Positions 26,641-34,156 of a stretch of DNA of 64,000 nucleotides are shown piece after piece. A model generated the notes under the pieces. The model worked only from the letters and a program-made list of their open reading frames with translations. It made no database searches and had not been told where the DNA came from. The stretch is from Vicingus sp036171675 (lineage in GTDB: Bacteria; Bacteroidota; Bacteroidia; Flavobacteriales_E; Vicingaceae), in the NCBI GenBank assembly GCA_036171675.1, contig JAVHRO010000111.1, positions 1 to 64,000 of the forward strand, read 5' to 3'. Both the position numbers and the translations under genes were made by a program. Positions within the stretch are counted from its first letter, which is position 1. Each line of letters opens with the position of its first letter.

Positions 26641-27168
26641 ATGTTGGAAAGGTTTAAATTAGATAAAAATTTTAAATTTTTACTCATTTTTTTTGTAAAA
26701 GGCTTCCTATTATTTATTTTGTGGGAGTTATTTTATGAAGGGTGGTTTATCAATACCAATTGGGTAAATAAAACACTCATTCATCACTTAGTGAGGGTAA
26801 ATAAATGGTTACTCGATTTTTTTGGCTATACTACATTTAATTACGAAGATATTATTGGTATTGATGGTTCACATGGCGTTTTTATTGGTGATCCTTGTAA
26901 CGGATTAAGTTTATTCGCCTTATTTACCGGATTTATTGTGGCTTTTTCAGGTAAAATAAAATATAAAATTCCTTTTATTGCGATGGGAATAGTGGTTATT
27001 CATGGGTTAAATATTGTTCGTATTTTTGGATTAACGCTAATGGCAAAATTTAGCCCACAAACACTTGATTTTAATCATAAATATACCTTTACCTTTTTTG
27101 TTTATGGTGTAATTTTTTTAATGTGGATGTGGTGGGTGAAGAAGTTTGCTAAAAAAAAATCAGCATAG
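26641..27168 (+). CDS. xrtF: Exosortase, XrtF-like
   Basis: A 175-residue multi-pass membrane cysteine protease/transpeptidase of the exosortase/archaeosortase family, which cuts a C-terminal tripartite tail and passes the protein on to the cell surface or a glycan. Catalytic residues expected for the family are present: Cys86 in GDPCNGLS, Arg127 in NIVRIFG and His146 in NHKYTF. The short length and the companion gene that follows point to the flavobacterial XrtF type, though another Bacteroidota subtype is possible. It sits beside a polysaccharide locus, a common place for exosortases, and is bracketed by two inverted MITE-like repeats. Confidence 0.85.
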   Translation: MLERFKLDKNFKFLLIFFVKGFLLFILWELFYEGWFINTNWVNKTLIHHLVRVNKWLLDFFGYTTFNYEDIIGIDGSHGVFIGDPCNGLSLFALFTGFIVAFSGKIKYKIPFIAMGIVVIHGLNIVRIFGLTLMAKFSPQTLDFNHKYTFTFFVYGVIFLMWMWWVKKFAKKKSA

Positions 27169-27198
27169 AGGGCTTGAACTTCGATATTTTATACTAAG

Positions 27199-27386
27199 AT
27201 GACCCGTTTTGCATTTAGAAGAATTTTTAATAAAAAAGGTGTCAGTTCGAGTTTTTTCTGAAAGAAAAAGTATCGAGAACACACCTTTTTTATTAAAAAT
27301 TTGTATTCTCGATACAAATTTCACGATTGAAATGAGTGAAATTCACTCGAATTGACAAATTTTCTTACAAATGCACAACGGGTTAA
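27199..27386 (-). repeat. MITE-like palindromic element, copy B
   Basis: The inverted counterpart of the copy at 26415-26600, about 188 bases, with ends GACCCGTTTTGCATTT and AAATGCACAACGGGTTA. Read on the minus strand it aligns with copy A along its whole length. One difference is striking: the 11-base loop between the TTTCAC and GTGAAA arms is GATTAAAATGA in copy A and TCATTTCAATC in copy B, which is nearly its reverse complement, as if the small hairpin had flipped. Confidence 0.8.
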
Positions 27387-27430
27387 GATGTTTTAATTGA
27401 ATTAGTTACTAAATTTAAAATTTCAAATTC

Positions 27431-27904
27431 ATGACCTTACTCAAAAATAAATCTCTTCTATGGCTCGCTCTCGGGACATTGGTTTTGTTTGGGTTGTCAT
27501 ACCTACGGGAAGGCTTTTTTTTAAGTCTAAATGGTGTAATATTAAATAGCCCGTCTAGTAATGCTTATTTTGATAACTTACTTCCCTATTTTAAACAATT
27601 AGACCTAAAATTTTTAGTACAATTAAAATGGATTGGAACGATGTTGTTTTCGCTTGCCTTTATGAGTGTCACATTATTTTTTTTATATAAGGTGTTTAAT
27701 TCCAAAAGACCAACGATATTTATTGCGGGTTTATATTTTTTGTTTATCTCGTTGTCATTATTTGTTGGGGTATCTGCTTATTTCTTTTTCTCTTTTGATA
27801 AAGTATATAGCGTAATTCGAGAAATTTTTGGATTTATCCAATCCCCTTTACCTTTTTTTCTAGTAGCCCCTTTGTTTTATTTTTTAAAAATAAGTAAAAA
27901 TTAA
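27431..27904 (+). CDS. Exosortase-associated membrane protein (XrtF partner)
   Basis: A 157-residue protein with four predicted membrane segments. The pattern LSYLREGFFLSLNG near the N-terminus, a central KWIGTMLFSLAFMS helix and the closing IQSPLPFFLVAPLFYF resemble the small protein always found next to XrtF in flavobacteria (exosortase F-associated family). Its role is unknown; partnership with the sortase in the membrane is inferred from co-occurrence. It is separated from the exosortase gene by the second MITE-like element, which probably inserted between two formerly adjacent genes. Confidence 0.72.
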   Translation: MTLLKNKSLLWLALGTLVLFGLSYLREGFFLSLNGVILNSPSSNAYFDNLLPYFKQLDLKFLVQLKWIGTMLFSLAFMSVTLFFLYKVFNSKRPTIFIAGLYFLFISLSLFVGVSAYFFFSFDKVYSVIREIFGFIQSPLPFFLVAPLFYFLKISKN

Positions 27905-27944
27905 TTTATCGTCTCCCTTCTCTTTTTATAAGAAAGGGACATTG

Positions 27945-28064
27945 TGTCATGCAGGAGGCAACTTGTTTAAGGTCTGTTCTGAATTTTACATTTTTGCTAA
28001 GTTCTAACAAGGTTCCTCCTGAACGACAAAAAAAAGTGTCACGCAGGAGGCAACGTTATCCTCC
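27945..28064. repeat. Inverted repeat plus truncated extra copy
   Basis: The left arm TGTCATGCAGGAGGCAAC (from 27945) pairs imperfectly with the right arm at 28006-28028 (GGTTCCTCCTGAACGACA). A third half-copy, TGTCACGCAGGAGGCAACG, follows from 28037. This has the style of a dispersed palindromic intergenic repeat. The rest of 27905-28191 holds only the promoter of the next gene. Confidence 0.6.
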
Positions 28065-28163
28065 CTATATGTAATACTACTTAAAAAAATTGTTGTTAAT
28101 ACTCATTTTACATAACCTTTACAACCTTTTATGTTTAAAACACGTAATAGTTAAAAGATTTCT

Positions 28164-28171
28164 TATTTTTG
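28164..28171 (+). promoter_or_regulatory. -7 box of the LamG/T9SS protein gene
   Basis: TATTTTTG is an exact TAnnTTTG box, 20 bases before the ATG at 28192. It supports that start over an upstream in-frame codon at 28090. Confidence 0.5.
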
Positions 28172-28191
28172 AAACATCTAAACCAAATATT

Positions 28192-31100
28192 ATGAAAAAA
28201 AATATACTTTTAAGTGCTCTTTGCACACTCCTTTTTGCTCCAATATTTGCTCAATCTCCAGGTGGTGTAAGTGCTGCTAGTAGTAATCAAATTTGGCTGG
28301 ATGCCAATCAATTAACACTGAACAATGGTGATAAAGTTGCTTCATGGACTGATTTTTCTGGAAATGGAAAAAATGCAACTCAGGCTACTTTGTCTAAAAG
28401 ACCAACTTTTTCTACCAATCAGGTAAACTCAAAACCAGCTATTACGTTTAATCCTGCAGTACAAACATCATTAATTACATCAGCTATTTCAGGGTTAAAC
28501 ACCAACCAACAAACAGTTTTTATTGTCTCAGAAGGTTCGGCAGCAGATCATACGGGTTTTATTTATGGTACTAATTATTCGGGTCATTTACAGTTTTCAG
28601 GAATGTATCGACAATCAACAATAATTAAATCTTTTACTAGAAATACCTTATATCAAGTAAAAGAGAAAGTATTTTCTAATTTAGCTTCCTACAATATAGT
28701 TTCTAATTTTTGGAATGGGTCTTCTTTAAGTGTTTATAGAAATAGCACTTTATTAGGCTCTGTTCTTGGTGCTGATTGTAATCCAACTGGGCATTTATCT
28801 TGTGTAATAGGAGCAGACCCTTCTAATCCTGGAAGGTATGGTTTTAATGGTAAAATTGCTGAAATCATTTGGTATTCATCAGTTTTAAATTCTGCTGAGC
28901 ATAAAATTGTAAATAATTATCTTGCAGCAAAATATAATTTGGCTATTTCAAGTGATATTTATGCTTATGAGGGAACACATGGTAACAATTTAATTGGAAT
29001 AGGGCAAGAAGCGGATGGTAGCAACCTAAGTGCTAAAGGAATTTCCACACTTCAAATGAGCAACATGTCAACTCCTGGTAATGGTGATTATGTGTTAATT
29101 GGTGACGATGGGGTTGGCTTAAACCCGTTAAATAGTATTGATGTTCCTGCTGTTGGTTGGTCCAGGTATGGTAAAGTATGGAGGTCGGATATTACTGGAA
29201 CTCCAGGTACTGTTGATATTACGTTTGATTTATCAACTTATTCAATTGGTTTCCCAGATAGTTATGTTTTGCTGGTAGATGGTGATGGCGTTTTTGCTGC
29301 AGGTGCTTCACCTTATGCAGGGGTGTATGATGGAGTTTCTCAAACGGTTACATTTACTGGTGTTACCTTAGCTGATGGTAATTATTTGACTTTGGCAAAT
29401 AATAGCCTTAATATTCAAAGTACTGGAATAACTGCCGATTGGCATACCACTACCACTTGGAATTGTGGCTGTATTCCTGGTTTAGGCTCTCATGTTGAAA
29501 TTATGAATGGCCACACGGTAAATATCAATGGTCAAAATGCGAATACAGGTAGTTTAACTATTACAGGAACTTTAACATTTTCAAGTACGGATACCTTAAC
29601 GATTAATCAAAGTTATATTAATACAGGAACGTTAACTGCTGGAGCGGGTGCTGTTTCATTCACTTTTACTGGTGGAGCACAAACCATTGATGGTACTCAA
29701 GGATTTAATAATTTAATTATTGATAATACCAGTGGAGTGGCTATTGCCTCAGGTACATCTACCATTCAAGGTTTCTTAGATGTAAAAACCGGTTCAAGCT
29801 TTTCTACCAACAATGCGTTAACCATGCTATCTAATGCTGCTGGTTCAGGTGCCTTTAAAAACCCTAGTACAGGAACCATTGTGGGTAATGTAACGGTGCA
29901 ACGGTATTTAAATGAAGGTGATTCATGGTATTTATTGGCCTCTCCTTTAACTAATGCTACTATTGAAGATTGGAACATGGAAGTAGAGATGCAAGGATTT
30001 GCTGGAACAGAATGGCCTACAGCAAATTATAGTTCTGTGTATTATTACACAGAGACATTGACTGGTCCTACACAAGATAATGGTTATCAAATACCAACCA
30101 ATACTTCAAATATTACGACTAATACTAGAGGATATGATATTTATATAGCTACCGACGGCCTTGGTTCTGTACCTCGAATGATTGATCAAACAGGGGCTCC
30201 AAAATTAGGAGATGGCATTGTTATTAATGGAACCTATAATGCTAACATTGGTGATCCTTCAAAAGATGGCTGGAATTTGGTAGGAAACCCTTATCAATCG
30301 CCAGTAAAATATGCCAATGTTACCAAAGGAGGAAGTTATGATGTGGCTTATAGAAAAATAGGTACTGGTGGCTCTGCAGCAATAAATGGTGTAGACATGA
30401 TTTCACCTGGAGAAGGTTTTTGGTTGCATTGTTTAGGTGGGCCATGCTCACTAACATTTGATGCAGCTGATGTGAATACTACCAACATTGATAACTACAA
30501 CTTAAAAACAGTACAACAACAAGAAATGGTTATTAAATTAAATTATGATAATAGTTACGATGAAGTGTTGTTAGGATTTAACGAAAATGCTACCAATAAC
30601 TACGATTTAGGTTTAGATGGTTATAAATTGAATAATTCGTTTAATTATAAACCGAACCTTTCAATTGTGAATCAAGAAAATCATGATCAGTATATTGGTA
30701 TTTTTAATAAAAATTTCAATGATATTATTCCATTAAGAATTTACACTGAAAATCCTAGTGGTGTTGAGAAAAACTACTCATTATCTTTTGAGAATGTTGA
30801 TTTTATCAAACAAAGAAATAAACAGTTGATATTGGAGGATAGACAATTAAATACCTTTACTCCAATTACAGAAAATATGAATGTTGATTTTACCATGTTT
30901 GATAACGTTACACAACCACGTTTTTATATTCATGTAAATTCTCCTTTATTGGTTTCAAAACAAGATATTACTTGCTATAATCAAAACAATGGTAAAATCA
31001 CTGTAGAATTAGATGGCTCACAATCTGTAGATGTTATTTGTTATGATGAATTTATGAATGTTATTGCAACAAGAAGTCATGTGAACACTTCACAAACGAT

Positions 31101-31746
31101 AAATAATTTACAGGCGGGAGCCTACAAAATTGAGGTGAATAATATGAGTATTGGAAATGTTTCAGATATTATTATCATCTCGGAACCGATGCCTGTTAAT
31201 TCGACCTTTGACGTTACTATTTCAGAACAAATGTTAGATGGCTTTTCATCATCTACTAACCCAGAGAACATGGTGGTTAATGTTGGTCAGTTGTTGAAAT
31301 TCAATAACTCTTCAATAAATGCAACTTCTAATGATTTTGATTTCGGTGACATGATTAGTTCAAACCTAGAATCCCCGGAACATATTTATTTTAATCCAGG
31401 ACTTTATAAAGTTACTTTAACGTCTAAAAATGGAGCGTGTGAGTCAACTAGTTTTAAAACTATTCAAGTAAATGGGGCAACTTCCATTTCCGAAACCAAC
31501 CTTTTAGATGCGGTAAACGTTTTGAATGTTGAGAACGATATTTTTGTGAATTTAAACAATCAAAACAATACAGGTAACGTGAAATTCGAAGTACTAAATG
31601 CAGTTGGTCAGGTAGTTTATTCATCAACAAAAGCAGTTGGTAATCATCACGTAGAAACTATACATTTGGATGAGGCTTCTGGGTTGTATCTTTTAACAAT
31701 TGAAGGTTTTGGATATTCAAAAACAAAAAAAATCGTTCTTAATTAA
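28192..31746 (+). CDS. LamG-like T9SS type A surface protein
   Basis: A 1184-residue secreted protein. The start is the ATG at 28192, which gives a clear signal peptide (MKKNILLSALCTLLFAPIFA, cut before QSPGG); the 34 codons upstream lack one. Order of parts: a concanavalin A/LamG-like domain (IWLDANQLTLNNGDKVASW to about residue 240), a repeat-rich beta region, a long hydrophobic-poor region starting at VQRYLNEGDSWYLLASPL, a PKD-like domain (FDFGDM...YKVTLTSKNG), and a C-terminal T9SS type A sorting domain ending TKKIVLN. Probably a surface carbohydrate-binding or adhesive protein. It lies between the exosortase pair and a PID-tail protein. Confidence 0.85.
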   Translation: MKKNILLSALCTLLFAPIFAQSPGGVSAASSNQIWLDANQLTLNNGDKVASWTDFSGNGKNATQATLSKRPTFSTNQVNSKPAITFNPAVQTSLITSAISGLNTNQQTVFIVSEGSAADHTGFIYGTNYSGHLQFSGMYRQSTIIKSFTRNTLYQVKEKVFSNLASYNIVSNFWNGSSLSVYRNSTLLGSVLGADCNPTGHLSCVIGADPSNPGRYGFNGKIAEIIWYSSVLNSAEHKIVNNYLAAKYNLAISSDIYAYEGTHGNNLIGIGQEADGSNLSAKGISTLQMSNMSTPGNGDYVLIGDDGVGLNPLNSIDVPAVGWSRYGKVWRSDITGTPGTVDITFDLSTYSIGFPDSYVLLVDGDGVFAAGASPYAGVYDGVSQTVTFTGVTLADGNYLTLANNSLNIQSTGITADWHTTTTWNCGCIPGLGSHVEIMNGHTVNINGQNANTGSLTITGTLTFSSTDTLTINQSYINTGTLTAGAGAVSFTFTGGAQTIDGTQGFNNLIIDNTSGVAIASGTSTIQGFLDVKTGSSFSTNNALTMLSNAAGSGAFKNPSTGTIVGNVTVQRYLNEGDSWYLLASPLTNATIEDWNMEVEMQGFAGTEWPTANYSSVYYYTETLTGPTQDNGYQIPTNTSNITTNTRGYDIYIATDGLGSVPRMIDQTGAPKLGDGIVINGTYNANIGDPSKDGWNLVGNPYQSPVKYANVTKGGSYDVAYRKIGTGGSAAINGVDMISPGEGFWLHCLGGPCSLTFDAADVNTTNIDNYNLKTVQQQEMVIKLNYDNSYDEVLLGFNENATNNYDLGLDGYKLNNSFNYKPNLSIVNQENHDQYIGIFNKNFNDIIPLRIYTENPSGVEKNYSLSFENVDFIKQRNKQLILEDRQLNTFTPITENMNVDFTMFDNVTQPRFYIHVNSPLLVSKQDITCYNQNNGKITVELDGSQSVDVICYDEFMNVIATRSHVNTSQTINNLQAGAYKIEVNNMSIGNVSDIIIISEPMPVNSTFDVTISEQMLDGFSSSTNPENMVVNVGQLLKFNNSSINATSNDFDFGDMISSNLESPEHIYFNPGLYKVTLTSKNGACESTSFKTIQVNGATSISETNLLDAVNVLNVENDIFVNLNNQNNTGNVKFEVLNAVGQVVYSSTKAVGNHHVETIHLDEASGLYLLTIEGFGYSKTKKIVLN

Positions 31747-31754
31747 AAAAAAAT

Positions 31755-31762
31755 TATATTTG
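31755..31762 (+). promoter_or_regulatory. -7 box of the PID-tail protein gene
   Basis: TATATTTG is an exact TAnnTTTG box, 16 bases before the ATG at 31779, so the small gene probably has its own promoter and a short leader. Confidence 0.55.
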
Positions 31763-31778
31763 CATCCATTAATTAAGA

Positions 31779-32030
31779 ATGAAAGAAGTTAAAAAATACA
31801 TCAAGCCAATTACGTTACTGTTTTTTATACTAGTAACATTTAATATAGACCTATTAGCTGGTGGACCTCCAGGTCCTCCTGGTGGTGGAGGTGGTGGACC
31901 TCCTGGTGGTTGTTGGCCGCCTTCAACTTGTATCCCAATTGATGGAGGATTAAGTTTTCTTCTCTTGGCTGGAGCAGCGTACGGAGGAAAAAAAATATAT
32001 GATACATCAAAAAATGAAAAGGCTGAATAA
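31779..32030 (+). CDS. Small Gly/Pro-rich protein with PID-type C-terminal sorting tail
   Basis: An 83-residue protein. Residues 1-27 are a signal peptide. Residues 28-48 are almost only Gly and Pro, with a single Trp and two Cys (45 and 51) nearby. From 53 come PIDGG (53-57), a hydrophobic helix (58-70), and a Lys-rich end (KK at 71-72): the three-part layout of exosortase tails (motif, membrane helix, basic cluster). Short proteins ending this way are annotated in flavobacteria as PID-CTERM domain proteins. With an exosortase about 4.6 kb upstream, it is a good candidate substrate. After cutting, only about 28 residues would remain. Confidence 0.75.
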   Translation: MKEVKKYIKPITLLFFILVTFNIDLLAGGPPGPPGGGGGGPPGGCWPPSTCIPIDGGLSFLLLAGAAYGGKKIYDTSKNEKAE

Positions 32031-32044
32031 TTCAGCCTTTTTTT
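32017..32044 (+). terminator. Terminator overlapping the PID-tail gene stop
   Basis: The arms AAAAGGCTGAA and TTCAGCCTTTT enclose the TAA stop codon itself, followed by a run of Ts. The HisH gene thus needs its own promoter. Confidence 0.85.
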
Positions 32045-32048
32045 ATGC

Positions 32049-32056
32049 TATTTTTG
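32049..32056 (+). promoter_or_regulatory. -7 box of hisH2
   Basis: TATTTTTG is an exact TAnnTTTG box directly after a terminator and only four bases before the ATG at 32061. Transcription would start at or close to the ATG, so the mRNA may lack a leader. Confidence 0.5.
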
Positions 32057-32060
32057 TTGT

Positions 32061-32681
32061 ATGATAACCATCATTAACTATAACGCTGGAAACATCAAAT
32101 CCATTCAAAATATGTTGAAGCGCATTGGCGTGAAATCTTGCATTAGTTCAAAACCAGAAGAAATTGAACAAGCTGAGAAGTTGATTTTACCAGGGGTTGG
32201 GCATTTCGATTATGGTATGAGAAACTTGCAAGAATCAGGTTTGATTGGAGTATTAAATAAAAAAGTAGTAGCAGATAAAGTTCCATTGCTTGGAATTTGT
32301 TTGGGGGCTCAATTGTTAGGAAATAGAAGTGAAGAAGGTGTTTTGGCGGGTTTGGGTTGGATAGACATGGACATTGTAAAGTTTGATAAAGCCAAAATGG
32401 GGGAGAGTTTAAAAATTCCGCACATGAGTTGGAATGAGATAAACATAAAAAAAGATTCTAACTTACTCACTGGACTGGATAACGAATCCAGATTTTATTT
32501 TGTGCATTCGTATCACATGAAATGTAATGATGAAAATGATGTTTTAACCAATACCAATTATGGCTATGAATTTACTTCTGCTGTAGAAAAAGAAAATATT
32601 TTTGGTGTTCAATTCCACCCTGAAAAAAGCCATAAGTTTGGAATGAGGTTGTTGGAAAATTTTATCAATTTGAGAATTTGA
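32061..32681 (+). CDS. hisH2: HisH-family glutamine amidotransferase for acetamidino sugar synthesis
   Basis: A 206-residue class I glutaminase that releases ammonia from glutamine. The catalytic triad is Cys80 in GICLGAQ and His186/Glu188 in FHPEKS. In histidine synthesis this subunit pairs with HisF, but no other his gene is present here, the next gene is the HisF2/AglZ type, and a WbpG-like amidotransferase is encoded at 19680-20837. Its most likely role is therefore to feed ammonia to WbpG. It is transcribed opposite to the WbpG gene, so the module has been split. Confidence 0.88.
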   Translation: MITIINYNAGNIKSIQNMLKRIGVKSCISSKPEEIEQAEKLILPGVGHFDYGMRNLQESGLIGVLNKKVVADKVPLLGICLGAQLLGNRSEEGVLAGLGWIDMDIVKFDKAKMGESLKIPHMSWNEINIKKDSNLLTGLDNESRFYFVHSYHMKCNDENDVLTNTNYGYEFTSAVEKENIFGVQFHPEKSHKFGMRLLENFINLRI

Positions 32682-32755
32682 AGATGTGTTAATTTGAAAA
32701 TGAGACCATACGAAACTTCTAACCATATAAACTCATCACCTTGTAAAGTTTTTTA

Positions 32756-33523
32756 ATGAGAAGAATACGTATTATACCGGTGTTAACTTTACAAAACGAG
32801 AAGTTGGTAAAAACCATTCGTTTTAAAAATCCTACCTACATTGGTGACCCTATAAATGCTGTTAAAATTTTTAACGAAAAAGAAGTGGATGAAATTGTAA
32901 TTTTAGACATTACCGCTACTAAAGAAAAACGAGAACCCAATTACGCTAAAATTGAAGAAATTGCCAGTGAAGCTTTTATGCCGTTTGCTTATGGCGGAGG
33001 TATTACTTCGCTTCATCAAATAGAAAAATTATTTAAACTGGGCATTGAAAAAATTGTGCTTAACTCCATTTTAGCAACCAATATAAGTTTAGTGAGTGAA
33101 GCGGCTAAAATTTTTGGTTCACAAAGTATTATTGCATCCATTGATGTTAAGAAAAGTTTATTTGGCAAAAATAATGCCTATAAAATTTCAGGAACATCTA
33201 AAATAAATAAACCACTTATTGATTATGTTCGTCTGTTAGAACAAGTTGGAGTAGGAGAGTTGTTTATCAATTCAATTGATCGTGATGGAACCTATCAAGG
33301 TTATGATTTAGAACTCATTAAACAAATTTCTTCTTTAGTTAACCTACCCATAGTAGCCTGTGGCGGAGCTTCCAACATTGAAAGTTTTCTGCCTGCTATT
33401 CAAAGCGGAGCTTCTGCAGTTGCTGCTGGTAGTATGTTTGTATATACTGGAAGTACTCGTGGAATTTTAATAAATTATCCAAAACAAACTGATTTAGTAG
33501 AAAAAATTTACAACTTCTTGTAA
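32756..33523 (+). CDS. hisF2: HisF2/AglZ-type acetamidino modification protein
   Basis: A 255-residue (beta/alpha)8 barrel related to HisF. Motifs: RIIPVLTLQNEKLVK at the start, YIGDPINAVKIFNEKEVDE, and YGGGI. True HisF has a catalytic Asp at position 11 (CLDV); here the same position is Thr (VLTL), while the second Asp in ASIDVKK is kept. That loss, and the NPTYIGDPINAV segment, are typical of the paralogues that guide ammonia to WbpG rather than make imidazole glycerol phosphate. It follows HisH by 74 low-complexity bases. Confidence 0.87.
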   Translation: MRRIRIIPVLTLQNEKLVKTIRFKNPTYIGDPINAVKIFNEKEVDEIVILDITATKEKREPNYAKIEEIASEAFMPFAYGGGITSLHQIEKLFKLGIEKIVLNSILATNISLVSEAAKIFGSQSIIASIDVKKSLFGKNNAYKISGTSKINKPLIDYVRLLEQVGVGELFINSIDRDGTYQGYDLELIKQISSLVNLPIVACGGASNIESFLPAIQSGASAVAAGSMFVYTGSTRGILINYPKQTDLVEKIYNFL

Positions 33524-33785
33524 TTCAATACCTTTCTTTTAATCAATTCTTAAATTTATGAACAATTATTAATTTGGTTGTTTTCATGGGTTTTAGTCGG
33601 AAAATTTGGCTTTTTAGTCTAAATTGTTAATAATACTTTCGAATATCTCAAGGATTATTGTTATATTTATTATGGTGAATGGTGTGATTTGTTAATATTT
33701 TAAAGAATTGTTAATTAATAACTGAATATGAACGGGCAACTGTTATATTTAAAATTCGTCTACTATAAATTAATATACATTGAAA

Positions 33786-34145
33786 ATGAAAAATAAAATT
33801 TTTGGTTTAGGATTTTTTTTACTTTTAAATGTGGCAGTTTTTGCTCAGCAAAAAGGTAATCCAAATAATGAAAAAACAATTTTCGAAAAACCATTACCTG
33901 GTCAAGAAATTACCCTGAAAATTGATTTATACAATTATGATTTAAATACCATTGGTCAATTGAAGGATGATTTATTTCAATTTGTTGGTAAAATTTCTCT
34001 TATTGAATTGGATGAGTTTAGAAAAGTATTGACCATTAAATACAACGAAAAAATGCTTGAAAATGATTTTGCTCGTGTGTTTTATGAAAATAAAGTTGAT
34101 TATTTGCTAAAAACTAAATTAGATTCTAATATTTCAGAACAATAA
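33786..34145 (+). CDS. Small secreted protein of unknown function
   Basis: A 119-residue protein with a signal peptide (MKNKIFGLGFFLLLNVAVFA, cut before QQ). The mature part is charged, with alternating hydrophobic residues suggesting an alpha/beta fold resembling heavy-metal-associated-like small domains (LKIDLYNYDLNTIGQLKDDL), but no family was recognised. The ATG at 33786 is chosen over a TTG two codons earlier. It stops 11 bases before the large GEVED protein gene and is probably in its operon, so it may assist that protein. The region 33524-33785 before it appears non-coding. Confidence 0.7.
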   Translation: MKNKIFGLGFFLLLNVAVFAQQKGNPNNEKTIFEKPLPGQEITLKIDLYNYDLNTIGQLKDDLFQFVGKISLIELDEFRKVLTIKYNEKMLENDFARVFYENKVDYLLKTKLDSNISEQ

Positions 34146-34156
34146 AAACGATAAAT

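Noticed and set aside
28090..28191. Upstream 34-codon extension of the LamG protein
   Set aside because: The promoter box at 28164-28171 lies inside it and the signal peptide begins at the ATG at 28192.
32061..33523. Histidine biosynthesis genes hisH and hisF
   Set aside because: No other his genes are nearby, the HisF-like protein lacks Asp11, and a WbpG-like partner is in the window, so the amidino-sugar role fits better.
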